Shown here: positions 16,448-25,397 of the stretch, piece by piece
How positions within the stretch are numbered: the first letter of the stretch is position 1
Layout of the letters: the number at the start of each line of letters is the position of its first letter
Translations under genes and position numbers: made by a program
Assembly: GCA_963838035.1 (NCBI GenBank)
Contig: CAWIPM010000001.1
Location: forward strand, 112,679 to 176,678
Reading direction: 5' to 3'
DNA length: 64,000 nt
Source: CAVVNN01 sp963838035
Lineage (GTDB): Bacteria > Actinomycetota > Thermoleophilia > Solirubrobacterales > 70-9
Notes under the pieces: model-generated
The model's database searches: none
Told to the model about the DNA's origin: nothing
The model's input: the letters and a program-made list of their open reading frames with translations, nothing else

Positions 16448-18847
16448 ATGCCGGCCGGGCCGACAGCTTTCCGCAGCGCTCCGGAGGCGGTTCTGCGGAA
16501 CCGCCTCGGCTTCGCGGCGCTCGCCCTGGTGGCGCTGGCCACCGCGCTCATCGCTGTCCCAACCGCGAGCGCCGCTCCCGCCACCTACAGGGGCTCCTCG
16601 GCGAACGGCGAGGTCGTCTTCTTCGAAACCACCGAGCAGCTCCTTCCTGGCGACACCGACACCAAGCGCGACGTCTACGAGCGCTACTACGACTCCGAGC
16701 CGGGGGTCGAAAGCTACGTCACCCGTGAGGTCTCGATCGGGCCGGCGGGCGGCAATGGCGCCTACAACGCGACCTTCGAGAAAGTCAACGAAGAAGGGAC
16801 GAAGGTCTTCTTCACGACCGAAGAGGCGCTGGTAGAAGGCGACACCGACCACAGGGCCGACATCTACATGCGCAACCTGGAAACGGGGAGGACGACGCTT
16901 GTCTCCCAGGGCGAAGCGGCGTGCGCGCCGGGCTGCGGCAACGGCCCCTTCGACACGGTGCTCTGGGGCATCAGCGCCGACGGGTCGAAGGCCTACTTCA
17001 CCACCGCCGAGCGCCTCGCCGGCACCGACACCGACTCTTCGGTCGACATCTACGCTCGCGACCTGGAAACCGGCGAAACGACCCTCGTCTCCCAGGGGGG
17101 GGAAGGCTGCGTGGAATGCGGCAACGGCGCCTTCGCCGCCGGCTTCGCCGGCGCGAGCGCCGACGGCACGGAGGTTTTCTTCGCCACCGCCGAGAAGCTG
17201 ACGGCGGGTGACGCCGACAACGCGGTCGACATCTACGCCCGCGACCTGGAAACGGAAACGACAACGCTCGTCTCGCGGGCCGACTCCTCCTGCTCCAACT
17301 GCGGCGGCGAAGAAGAGGTCCCCGTCTTCCACGGCAGCTCCGAAGACGGCGGCAGGGTCTTCTTCAGCACCGACGAAAAGCTGGTCGAAGCCGACGGCGA
17401 CGGGACGACCGACATCTACGCGCGAGACCTGCCGGGCGGGCCGACGACGCTGGTCTCGGGCGGCTCGGAAGCGGGTAAGACGGCGAGCTTCGAGGCGAAT
17501 TCGGCCGACGGGCGCCACGTCTTCTTCACCACCGCCGAGCCGCTGGCGCCCGAAGACGAAGACAACGCCAACGACATCTACGAGTGGTCGGAAGGCGCGG
17601 GGATCGACCTGGTCACCTCGGCGCCCTGCACGGGCAACTGCGGCGGCGGCGCGACCTTCGACGCCGCCAGCGCCGACTCGGAGACCGTTCTCTTCAACAC
17701 CGCCGAACAGCTCTCGGGCGAAGACACTCAAGACGGCGTCGACATCTACGAGCAGGAAGTCGGCGGTGGCGCGCCGGTGCTCGTCTCCCGCCCCGCCGCC
17801 GGCTGCACCGGCTGCGGCAGCGGCACAGCCGGCGCGCGCTTCGACCGCGCTTCCGGCGACGCGCAGCACGTGGTCTTCACCAGCTCGGAAGTGCTCTCGG
17901 ACGAAGACAAAGACGAAGAAGACGACATCTACGCCCGCGACCTCGCCAGCGGCGAAACGAGCCTGATCACAACTTCGCCGAGCTGGTGCTCGCTGAAGAG
18001 AGGAAACTGCGGCGCGACCTTCGCCGGCGTTTCGGCCGACGGGCGCCACGTCTTCTTCACCAGCATCGAGCGCTTCACGCTCGAAGACGGCGACGACGAA
18101 GCCGACGTCTACGAACGCTTCCTCGGTCCTCTGCCGGGCGAAGAGGTGACGCGCCTGGTTTCGACCGGCAACGACCCGAACCTCGAACTTGGCCCGCCGG
18201 CGCCGACGTTGGAAGGCACCGACCCCGGATCGCCGGACGCCTCGACCACGCCGAAGGTCCTCGGCCAGGCGGAGGCGGGCGCAACGGTCAAGATCTACGA
18301 GACCTCCGACTGCTCGGGCGAACCGGTCGCCCACGGCAGCGCCGAACAGCTCGAAGAACCGGGGATCGCGGTGAGCGTCGCCGCGGGCTCGACGACGAGC
18401 TTCCGGGCGACGGCCGAAGCCGAAGGCTTCGTCTCGGCCTGCTCCGGCTCGCTGAGCTACATCCAGCAGGCCGGGTCCGGCGGAGGCGGCGGCTCCGGGG
18501 GCTCCGGGGGCTCCGGCGGCACCACGTCCGGCGGGGGGGCGGGGGGCGTCGGCGGCTCGGGCTCGGGCGGCACCGCCTACGTGACTCCGCACACGCGGAT
18601 CACCTTCGCCCCGGCGGCGAAGACGCGCGCCCGCCATCCGGTCTTCCGCTTCGCCGACGCCACAGGACAGCCTGGTACGAAGTTCCGCTGCAGGCTCGAC
18701 CGGCACCGCTGGAAGCCGTGTGGCTCGCCGCTGCGGCTGAAGCACGTGACGCGGGGCCGGCACGTGCTCGAGATCAGGGCCGTCAACGCGGCGGGTACCT
18801 GGGAGCCGAGGCCGGCGCAACGAAAGTTCAAGCGGGTGTTGCGATGA
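16448..18847 (+). CDS. large secreted PD40-type beta-propeller protein coupled to minor pilins
   Basis: 799 residues from the ATG at 16448. A signal peptide (FAALALVALATALIAVPTASA) is followed by about nine propeller modules of roughly 60 residues. Each has an acidic loop and strand such as GDTDHRADIYMR, GTDTDSSVDIYAR, ADGDGTTDIYAR or EDKDEEDDIYAR, then TTLVS-type strands and cysteine pairs. Regularly spaced Asp residues look like calcium-binding loops. An Ig-like segment (about 590-675), a Gly/Ser linker and a C-terminal cysteine-containing beta domain (about 715-799) complete it. The TGA overlaps the ATG of a minor pilin, showing translational coupling. Operon position and propeller fold recall the tip adhesin PilY1, but no sequence homology is claimed. 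Confidence 0.75.
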   Translation: MPAGPTAFRSAPEAVLRNRLGFAALALVALATALIAVPTASAAPATYRGSSANGEVVFFETTEQLLPGDTDTKRDVYERYYDSEPGVESYVTREVSIGPAGGNGAYNATFEKVNEEGTKVFFTTEEALVEGDTDHRADIYMRNLETGRTTLVSQGEAACAPGCGNGPFDTVLWGISADGSKAYFTTAERLAGTDTDSSVDIYARDLETGETTLVSQGGEGCVECGNGAFAAGFAGASADGTEVFFATAEKLTAGDADNAVDIYARDLETETTTLVSRADSSCSNCGGEEEVPVFHGSSEDGGRVFFSTDEKLVEADGDGTTDIYARDLPGGPTTLVSGGSEAGKTASFEANSADGRHVFFTTAEPLAPEDEDNANDIYEWSEGAGIDLVTSAPCTGNCGGGATFDAASADSETVLFNTAEQLSGEDTQDGVDIYEQEVGGGAPVLVSRPAAGCTGCGSGTAGARFDRASGDAQHVVFTSSEVLSDEDKDEEDDIYARDLASGETSLITTSPSWCSLKRGNCGATFAGVSADGRHVFFTSIERFTLEDGDDEADVYERFLGPLPGEEVTRLVSTGNDPNLELGPPAPTLEGTDPGSPDASTTPKVLGQAEAGATVKIYETSDCSGEPVAHGSAEQLEEPGIAVSVAAGSTTSFRATAEAEGFVSACSGSLSYIQQAGSGGGGGSGGSGGSGGTTSGGGAGGVGGSGSGGTAYVTPHTRITFAPAAKTRARHPVFRFADATGQPGTKFRCRLDRHRWKPCGSPLRLKHVTRGRHVLEIRAVNAAGTWEPRPAQRKFKRVLR

Positions 18848-19461
18848 GGCGGGCGCTGCGCAGGCGGGAGGGGGCACTCGACGGCGAGGCTGGGCTGACG
18901 CTGATCGAGATGCTGGTCGCCGCTGCGATGAGCGTGGTCCTGGTCGGCGCCGCGACCTCGATGCTGATCAGCGCCGTTCGCGACCAGCCTCAGCTGAGCA
19001 AAAAGGCCCAGAACGTCACCGCCGCCCGCTGGCAGCTGGAACGGGTCGTCCGCGAGATCCGCGACGGGGTCGACGTGACGACGGCGACGCCTGAACGCGT
19101 CTCCTTCGTCGCCAGGGTGCGCCGCACCGAATGCGGTGGCGAAGTGCTGGCGGACCCCGAAGCGCCAGCGATCGAATGCCAGATCACATACACCTGCACG
19201 ACCGCCTCGTGCGCCCGGGTCGAGGCGGACAAGGAAGTGTTCGCCGGCGCGGCGACGACGGCGATCACCGGCATCGACGACGCCGAAGTCTTCTGTTTCG
19301 TCCCCAGTGCGAACGAAGACCAGACCGAATGCGGTCCGGCGCAGGAAGGAACCAAACCGACCTACATCGGCGTCAACCTCAAGGTCCCCAACCCGAGCGG
19401 CACCGGCATGCTGACAATCTCCGACGGCGCCAGCCTGCGCGGCGCGACGTTCGCCAACTGA
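18844..19461 (+). CDS. minor prepilin (PilW-like)
   Basis: 205 residues. Class III prepilin signal with cleavage G|LTLIEMLVA after a 19-residue basic leader, followed by the hydrophobic helix AAAMSVVLVGAATSMLI. The head contains paired cysteines (TECGG, IECQITYTCTTASC). Its ATG overlaps the stop of the propeller gene, and the next prepilin gene starts two bases after its own stop, so the three are one operon. Minor pilins of this kind prime pilus assembly and carry tip proteins. Assignment to PilW rests on size and position only. Confidence 0.85.
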   Translation: MRRALRRREGALDGEAGLTLIEMLVAAAMSVVLVGAATSMLISAVRDQPQLSKKAQNVTAARWQLERVVREIRDGVDVTTATPERVSFVARVRRTECGGEVLADPEAPAIECQITYTCTTASCARVEADKEVFAGAATTAITGIDDAEVFCFVPSANEDQTECGPAQEGTKPTYIGVNLKVPNPSGTGMLTISDGASLRGATFAN

Positions 19462-19463
19462 CG

Positions 19464-20993
19464 ATGCCCAGGCGAACGACAAGAGCCGGCGGTGCCCGCG
19501 ACGAGGCGGGCATGACGATGATCGAGGTGCTGGTCGCGGCGCTGATCCTCACCCTGGCCGCGATGGCCACCTTCGGCGTGCTGAGCGCCGCGACCCGCAA
19601 CGCGCAGCGGGGCAAGGAAACGCAGGTGGCGCTCGACCGCGCCCAGGAAGAGATCGAGAAGCTGCACAGCCTCAGCTACGAACAGCTGGCGATGACTACG
19701 ACGCCCGCCCACGCGACCAGCTTCCTCAACCCCAACTACCGCGTCGTCAACGGCACCTTCGCCCTCAAACGCGAACCGCCGAGCGAATACGCGACGATGG
19801 CGGTCAACGGCGGCTCGCTGTACGGCCAGACCGAAAAAGTCATCGAAGGCGGCATCGTCACTCCGGGCCCGTTCCCCTTCAAAGACGGCGACGTGACGGG
19901 GAAGCTCTACCGCTACGTGGTCTGGCGCAACGACCCCAGCTGCGGCAATCTTTTCAACCCGGAAACCGAAGAAGAAGAAGAACTCTGCCCGGGGAGCCAG
20001 GACTACAAGCAGATCGTCGTCGCGGTGAGGCTGGACACGCCAGGCAACCAGTCGGGGGAACGCGGCTACGTCGAAGTCCAGTCCAAGGCGATTGACCCGG
20101 CCTCGCTGAGCGAGGGGGGCGGCGGCGGCGGTGGCGGCGGTGGCGGAGGCGGCGGAGGTGAAGGCGGCGGCGGCGGGGGGTCAGCGATCACCGCGCAGCA
20201 GTTCTTCCTCACCGACACGCCGTGCGTGGCGAGCGGGGCGACCGCGCGGGAAGAAATCACCGGCGACCACCTCCTCCACAACACTCTCGGGACCTGCGCC
20301 AGCGGCCTTCAGAACGGCTCTACGCTCGGGGCGCCCGACGCGCTGCTGCTCGGCGCCCCGCCGGATCCCGACCCGCTTGACGAAACCAACCCGCCGCTCT
20401 ACGACTACTCCAACGACGGCTACCTGGCGACGACTCCCGACACCGGCAAGGGCGTGCAGATCGTCCGCGACGACACCAGCGGCTGCCACTACGACCCGAC
20501 CGGGGCAGCCCACCCTCAGGCCCAGGCCCACCGCTGGGTCACCGACCCGATGGCCGAACCGTTCGAGATGAACGGCAAGGTGACGCTCGAGTTCTACACG
20601 CGCACCCTCAACGACGCCCTCTACACCGGCAGGCTCTGCGTATACCTCTTCGACCGCCACGAAACGGGCTCGGCGGAAGAACCGACCGCGAACGACGAAA
20701 TGTTCTACCACCAGGAAGGCGGAAGCCCCGTCCACTACTGGGTCTACGAACCGGAAGGAAACGAGTACTGGCCGCGGAACGAATGGGCGAAGGTGCGCCT
20801 GACGATGGAAGTCGAAGGAGCTGAAGGAGCTCCGCTCGAAATCCCGCCGAAAGACAGGCTCGGCGTCGCGCTCAGCGTCGATCCCGCCAACACCCCCGCC
20901 GAAGCGATCCCGATCATGTACGACCACCCCAACTACCCCACCCGGATCGAGGTCGACACCACCACGCCGATCGACGCAGGCGAAGGGGGGTAG
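19464..20993 (+). CDS. modular minor prepilin (PilV-like) with polyglycine linker and large head
   Basis: 509 residues. Prepilin site G|MTMIEVLVA and helix LILTLAAMATFGVLSAA are followed by a pilin-like region to about 210, a linker of about 23 residues that is almost entirely glycine (bases about 20117-20180), and a separate C-terminal domain of about 270 residues. That domain is rich in Tyr, Trp and acidic residues, has strand-like segments (KVTLEFYTRTLND, GRLCVYLFDRHE, WAKVRLTMEVEG) and looks like a beta-sandwich; I do not recognise the family. It sits between a PilW-like gene and pilD. The head is a plausible binding module displayed at the pilus tip or along the fibre. Confidence 0.8.
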   Translation: MPRRTTRAGGARDEAGMTMIEVLVAALILTLAAMATFGVLSAATRNAQRGKETQVALDRAQEEIEKLHSLSYEQLAMTTTPAHATSFLNPNYRVVNGTFALKREPPSEYATMAVNGGSLYGQTEKVIEGGIVTPGPFPFKDGDVTGKLYRYVVWRNDPSCGNLFNPETEEEEELCPGSQDYKQIVVAVRLDTPGNQSGERGYVEVQSKAIDPASLSEGGGGGGGGGGGGGGGEGGGGGGSAITAQQFFLTDTPCVASGATAREEITGDHLLHNTLGTCASGLQNGSTLGAPDALLLGAPPDPDPLDETNPPLYDYSNDGYLATTPDTGKGVQIVRDDTSGCHYDPTGAAHPQAQAHRWVTDPMAEPFEMNGKVTLEFYTRTLNDALYTGRLCVYLFDRHETGSAEEPTANDEMFYHQEGGSPVHYWVYEPEGNEYWPRNEWAKVRLTMEVEGAEGAPLEIPPKDRLGVALSVDPANTPAEAIPIMYDHPNYPTRIEVDTTTPIDAGEGG

Positions 20994-20996
20994 GCG

Positions 20997-21749
20997 GTGG
21001 CCGCCGCCGCGGCGATCGCCTTCCTCGGGGGGCTGATCGCCGGCAGCTTCGTGACCGTGGTCGCGCACCGCGTGCCGCGGGGGGAATCGATCGTCGGCCC
21101 GCGCTCCCGCTGCCCCGCCTGCGGCGCCCAGATCGCCACCTACGACAACGTGCCGGCGGTCTCCTGGGTGCTGCTGCGCGGCAGGGCGCGCTGCTGCGGG
21201 GCGCCAATCTCACCCCGTTACCCGCTGACCGAGCTGGCGCTGGGCGCGCTCTACGCGGCGACCGTGCTCGTGCTCTGGGACGATCCGGGAGAGGTTGCGC
21301 TCGGCCTCGTCTTCGTCACCACGCTGGCGGCGGTAACGCTGACCGACCTCGAGCGGCGGATCATTCCCAACAAGATCCTGATTGCCGCCGCGATCGCCGC
21401 TGCGGCAATCGCCGTGGTCAGCGACCCTGGCAGCCTACCGGAACGGGCGATCGCCGCCGCCGCGGCAGGCGGCCTGCTCTTCCTCGCGGCGCTCGCCTAT
21501 CCGCGCGGGATGGGGCTGGGCGACGTCAAGCTGGCGGCGACGATGGGTCTCTTCCTGGGCCGCGACGTCGGCCCGGCGATCCTGGTCGCGCTGCTCGCCG
21601 GCTCGCTGGTCGGGCTGGCGATGATCGCCCGCGAGGGTGCGGCGGCGCGCAAGCGGGCGATCCCCTTCGGGCCCTTCCTCGCCCTCGGCGGGGTGGCCGG
21701 CCTGCTGGCCGGCGACCAGCTCGTCAACTGGTACCTGGGCGCATTTTAG
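20997..21749 (+). CDS. pilD: prepilin peptidase / N-methyltransferase
   Basis: 250 residues, GTG start 3 bases after the previous stop. The membrane aspartyl protease motifs TDLERRIIPN and GLGDVKLA supply the two catalytic aspartates. The N-terminal cytoplasmic zinc domain is present (CPAC, then RCCGAP), suggesting that the N-methylation module is retained. Several transmembrane helices span the rest. It would process the prepilins encoded at 15825, 18844 and 19464. Confidence 0.93.
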   Translation: MAAAAAIAFLGGLIAGSFVTVVAHRVPRGESIVGPRSRCPACGAQIATYDNVPAVSWVLLRGRARCCGAPISPRYPLTELALGALYAATVLVLWDDPGEVALGLVFVTTLAAVTLTDLERRIIPNKILIAAAIAAAAIAVVSDPGSLPERAIAAAAAGGLLFLAALAYPRGMGLGDVKLAATMGLFLGRDVGPAILVALLAGSLVGLAMIAREGAAARKRAIPFGPFLALGGVAGLLAGDQLVNWYLGAF

Positions 21750-21782
21750 AACAGCTGTCCAGGTTCTCCTAAAAACGGGTAC

Positions 21783-22907
21783 TTGCAGCCCGAAAGGTTT
21801 TCGCCCTTCCTGTCGATGCATGGGGGCGTGCTGCAACTGACCAGGAAGAAGAAGACGGGTGGGATCGCCGGCCTCGACATCGAGGCGGGCAGCATCGCCG
21901 TGACCGAAGTGCAGGGAGCAAACGGCTCCGCGCACGTCGGCGCATCGGCGATCCAAATGCTGGAGCCGGGCGTCTTCCAGGAGGGCGAGGTGCTCGACCC
22001 CGACCGCCTCACGGCGGCAATGAAGTCTCTCTTTGCCGAGCACAAGCTCTGCAAGCAGGTACGGCTCGGCGTCGGCAACCAGCGGGTGGTCGTGCGCACC
22101 CTGCGCCTGCCGGCGATCGAGGACCCGAAGCAGATGGAGGCCGCAGTCCTATTCCAGGCGCAGGAGCAGATACCGATGCCGCTCGATCAGGCGGTGCTCG
22201 AGCACCAGGTGGTCGGCGGCGTCCCCGCCGAGGAAGGCGCGGCACCGCAGGTCGACGTGGTCGTCGTGGCGGCCCGGCGCGACATGGTCTCCGCCTTTGT
22301 CGAGCCGATCCGCCGCGCCGGGCTGGAGCCGGTCGGGGTCGACCTCTCCGCCTTCGCGATGATTCGCGCGCTCGCCGACGCAGGCGCCGCTACCGAGTCG
22401 GGGCAGCGGCCAAGCGAGGCCGTCCTCTATTGCAACGTCGGTGACGTCACCAATCTCGCGGTGGCGCGGGGAAGGGCCTGTCTCTTCACCCGCGTCTCAT
22501 ACGCAGGGTTGGAGGCGATCGCCGGCCGGCTTGCCGCCACCGCGGGTCTCAGCTCAGAGCACGCGACCCAGTGGCTCCTCCACGTCGGCCTGGAACGTCC
22601 TCTCGAGGAGATTGAGGGTGACCCCGAGACGGTCGCCGAGGCGCGGCGCTCGCTGGAAGAGGGTGTAGCGGTGCTGCTCGACGAGCTGCGGCTCTCGCTC
22701 GACTACTACGGCGCCCAGGAGAGCGCGCTGCCGGTCGGGCGGATCGTGCTCAGCGGCCCCGGCAGCACGATTCCCGGCCTTTCGCAGCGAATGGAGGGCA
22801 ACCTGGGAACGGCGATCGTGGTCGCCCGCCCGGCGGCGCTCTCCGGCTTCGAGGAGGACGCGGCGGCGCGCCTCACCCTTTCCTACGGCCTCGCCCTGGA
22901 GAGCTGA
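21783..22907 (+). CDS. pilM: PilM actin-like pilus assembly protein
   Basis: 374 residues from a TTG at 21783; the ATG at 21816 is an equally plausible start, as neither has a good ribosome site. GLDIEAGSIAVTEV is the first phosphate-binding loop of the actin/FtsA fold, and VGVDLSAFAM and IVLSGPGSTIPGL are further family signatures. PilM is a cytoplasmic partner that binds the N-terminus of PilN. The order pilM-pilN-pilO follows directly with 3-base gaps or overlaps. Confidence 0.9.
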   Translation: MQPERFSPFLSMHGGVLQLTRKKKTGGIAGLDIEAGSIAVTEVQGANGSAHVGASAIQMLEPGVFQEGEVLDPDRLTAAMKSLFAEHKLCKQVRLGVGNQRVVVRTLRLPAIEDPKQMEAAVLFQAQEQIPMPLDQAVLEHQVVGGVPAEEGAAPQVDVVVVAARRDMVSAFVEPIRRAGLEPVGVDLSAFAMIRALADAGAATESGQRPSEAVLYCNVGDVTNLAVARGRACLFTRVSYAGLEAIAGRLAATAGLSSEHATQWLLHVGLERPLEEIEGDPETVAEARRSLEEGVAVLLDELRLSLDYYGAQESALPVGRIVLSGPGSTIPGLSQRMEGNLGTAIVVARPAALSGFEEDAAARLTLSYGLALES

Positions 22908-22910
22908 GCG

Positions 22911-23699
22911 GTGCGCCCGGTCAACCTGATCCCGCCCGAGCAGCGCCGCGGCGAGCATGCGCCGCTGCGGACCGGTCCGCTTGCCTACATCGTGATCGGC
23001 GCCCTCGTGCTCGTCATGGCGGGGGTCACCGCACTGGTGCTCACCGACAACCAGATCGCCGACCGCAAGGCCGAAGTCGTCCAGGTGAAGCGCGAAGACG
23101 CGGTCGCCCAGGCGCGGGCGCAACGGCTCGTCGCCTACTCGCAGTTCCAGTCGCTGAGCGAACAGCGGCTCGCCACCGTGAGAAGCCTCGCCGACAGCCG
23201 CTTCGACTGGGAGCGGGTGATGCGCGAACTCTCGCTGGTCCTGCCCGGCGACGTCTGGTTGACCAGCCTCAGCGCCACCGCGACGCCCAGCACCTCCCTC
23301 GGCAGCGAAGGCGGCTCATCCGCGAGCAGCCTGCGTGGCGCGATCGAGGGGCCAGCGCTCGAATTGAGCGGCTGCGCCACGGGGCAGGAAGCGGTCGCCG
23401 GCTTCATCACCGCGCTGAAGGACATCGACGGGGTGACGCGGGTCGGCGTCCAGTCCTCCGAACTGGCCAGCAAGAAGGGCCAGGCCGGCAGCGGCGGCGG
23501 CGGGGGCGAAGACTGCCGCACGCGCAGCTTCATCGCCCAGTTCAGCCTCGTCGTCGCCTTCGACGCGGCGCCGGTGCCGGCGACCGAAGAAGGCGCGGGA
23601 GGCGGCGTGGAAGCAACCGCTCCCGAAGCGGCCCAGACCGCTTCGAGCGAAACCTCCGCAAGCTCCGAACAGAGCTCCGGCGAAGGGCCGGGAGGCTGA
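22911..23699 (+). CDS. pilN: PilN inner-membrane assembly protein
   Basis: 262 residues, GTG start. The conserved cytoplasmic peptide MRPVNLIPPEQRR, which docks into PilM, opens the protein. One transmembrane helix follows (about 25-45), then a coiled-coil stretch and a periplasmic-type ferredoxin-like domain (WERVMRELSLVLPGDVWL). The last 40 residues are an acidic, Ser/Ala-rich tail. It overlaps pilO by one base (TGATG). Confidence 0.92.
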   Translation: MRPVNLIPPEQRRGEHAPLRTGPLAYIVIGALVLVMAGVTALVLTDNQIADRKAEVVQVKREDAVAQARAQRLVAYSQFQSLSEQRLATVRSLADSRFDWERVMRELSLVLPGDVWLTSLSATATPSTSLGSEGGSSASSLRGAIEGPALELSGCATGQEAVAGFITALKDIDGVTRVGVQSSELASKKGQAGSGGGGGEDCRTRSFIAQFSLVVAFDAAPVPATEEGAGGGVEATAPEAAQTASSETSASSEQSSGEGPGG

Positions 23700-24466
23700 T
23701 GAAGCTCCAGGGCAAATCGGGGAACCTGGTGCTCGGGGCAATGCTCGCCATCGCCGTGATCGCCGCCGCCTTCTGGATCCTGGCGCTGAGCCCGAAGCGC
23801 GACGAAGCGAGCAAGCTGAGCGCCCAGGTGAAGCAGCTCGAAAGCTCGCTCGCCCAGCACCGCGCCGAAGCGGCGGCGGCCGAGGAAGCGCGGAAGAACT
23901 TCCCGGTCGACTACCAGCGGCTGGTCGTGATGGGCAAGGCCGTCCCCGGCGGCGACGAAACCGCTTCGCTGCTGGTTCAGTTGAACCGGATCGCCGACGC
24001 GGCCGGCGTACGGTTCCAGAACCTCCAGCTCAGCCCCGGCTCGGGCTCCGGGGGCGAAGCCGCGGGCGCCGCGCCAAGCTCTGGGGGCGAACCCATCTCG
24101 GCGACAGAGGCGGCGGCCTCGGTGCTGCCGCTCGGCGCCTCGATCGGCTCGGCCGGCCTCGCGGTGATGCCCTACTCCCTCACCTTCTACGGCAGCTTCT
24201 CCACCATCGCCGACTTCATCAAGGGCCTCGACTCGCTGGTCAAGACGACGAATGAAAAGGTCGCCGTCGACGGGCGGCTGATCACCGTCGACGGGTTCTC
24301 GCTGGCGGCTGGGGAAGATGGCTTCCCGGCGCTCACGGCCAGCTTCGCCGTCACCACCTATCTCACCCCCCCCAGCCAAGGGGTTACCGCGGGAGCTTCA
24401 CCGAGCGGGCCGGAAGCCGCCTCCACCGCGACGCCTGTCTCGACGACGACGGGGGGGGCGCCGTGA
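23699..24466 (+). CDS. pilO: PilO inner-membrane assembly protein
   Basis: 255 residues. Short N-terminus, a transmembrane helix (about 11-30, LVLGAMLAIAVIAAAFWILA), a coiled coil (QVKQLESSLAQHRAEAAAA) and a ferredoxin-like domain including LPYSLTFYG-type strands (VMPYSLTFYGSFSTIADFIK). It partners PilN to form the alignment subcomplex. Its stop overlaps the next gene's GTG start. Confidence 0.9.
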   Translation: MKLQGKSGNLVLGAMLAIAVIAAAFWILALSPKRDEASKLSAQVKQLESSLAQHRAEAAAAEEARKNFPVDYQRLVVMGKAVPGGDETASLLVQLNRIADAAGVRFQNLQLSPGSGSGGEAAGAAPSSGGEPISATEAAASVLPLGASIGSAGLAVMPYSLTFYGSFSTIADFIKGLDSLVKTTNEKVAVDGRLITVDGFSLAAGEDGFPALTASFAVTTYLTPPSQGVTAGASPSGPEAASTATPVSTTTGGAP

Positions 24467-25329
24467 AGCGGCTGGGACCGGAGCTGAAGATGCCCGAGCT
24501 GAAGGCGCCCGACTTCCTCGTTGATCTCTACTGGGACCTGCGCGATCGGCGCCTGCTTCCCCTGGTCGCGTTGGTCGTCGTCGCGATGGTGGCCGTGCCC
24601 TTCCTGCTCGGTGGCGGCTCGAAGCAGGCGCCCCCGAGTGCGGGCGCTCCCCTTGCGAACGCACTGAATGCAAGGAGCGCTCACGCCTCGGCCCTGACCG
24701 TGGTACAGGAAAGGCCGGGCCTGCGCGACTACCACAAGCGGTTGCAGGGGCGTCGGCCCACCGACCCGTTCGTGCAGCGCTACACGGCGCCGGTGCTGAA
24801 GGGCACGAAGCTGGGAGGCGGAAAGGAAGGATCGGCCACTTCGACTAGCAGCACCACGGTGACCAAGACGACCAAGACCTCGAGCGGCACGACGACGACC
24901 TCTACCGAAACCAAGGGCAAGGGCGAATCCACCGCGGGCGAAGAAGGTACGGCGAACCCATCGCTGAAATTGTTCAGCTATGCGATCGACGTCAAGATCA
25001 CCCGCACCGAAACCAAGGCCGACGGCAGCAAGCAGACGAGCGAGCCCACCGTCCGCCACCGGGTGATCCCGCCGGCGCCGTTGCCGAGCGAAAAGGCGCA
25101 GGTCGTGACCTTTATGGGGGTCAACCCGAAGACGCGCATGCCGTTGCTGCTGATCTCCGACGCAGTCAGCGAGGTCTTCGGCGAAGGCAAGTGCCTCTCC
25201 GGGGTGAGCACCTGCCAGCTGATCGAACTCGAACCGGGCTTCCCAGAGACATTCGTCTACGGCGCCAACAACGTTCGGTACAAGATCAACGTGCTGAAAT
25301 TCGAACCGGTGGTCACCGGGCATTCCTGA
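24463..25329 (+). CDS. membrane protein in PilP position of the pilMNO operon
   Basis: 288 residues, GTG start overlapping the pilO stop by 4 bases. A cytoplasmic N-terminus, one transmembrane helix (about 33-49, LLPLVALVVVAMVAVPFLL), a Thr/Ser/Lys-rich linker (about 125-160) and a C-terminal beta-rich domain (about 165-288) with one cysteine pair (KCLSGVSTC). No PilP lipoprotein signal is present, as expected if there is no secretin or outer membrane. By position and topology it may replace PilP as partner of PilN/PilO. It ends the pilus locus. Confidence 0.7.
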   Translation: MKRLGPELKMPELKAPDFLVDLYWDLRDRRLLPLVALVVVAMVAVPFLLGGGSKQAPPSAGAPLANALNARSAHASALTVVQERPGLRDYHKRLQGRRPTDPFVQRYTAPVLKGTKLGGGKEGSATSTSSTTVTKTTKTSSGTTTTSTETKGKGESTAGEEGTANPSLKLFSYAIDVKITRTETKADGSKQTSEPTVRHRVIPPAPLPSEKAQVVTFMGVNPKTRMPLLLISDAVSEVFGEGKCLSGVSTCQLIELEPGFPETFVYGANNVRYKINVLKFEPVVTGHS

Positions 25330-25350
25330 GCGCGGCGCGCATTCCCCAAT

Positions 25351-25367
25351 GCTTCAGTAAATGAAGC
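25351..25367. promoter_or_regulatory. inverted repeat upstream of HxlR regulator
   Basis: GCTTCA-GTAAA-TGAAGC is a perfect 6-5-6 inverted repeat 30 bases before the ATG of the HxlR gene. A TACACT box (about 25375-25380) follows and could be the -10 element. Probably an autoregulatory operator for the HxlR protein. Confidence 0.5.
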
Positions 25368-25397
25368 TATGGCGCTACACTCGTTGTCCTGCCGCTT

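Noticed and set aside
16998..17264. Arg-rich frames within the propeller gene
   Set aside because: Shadows of the Asp/Ala/Thr-rich propeller repeats in another frame.
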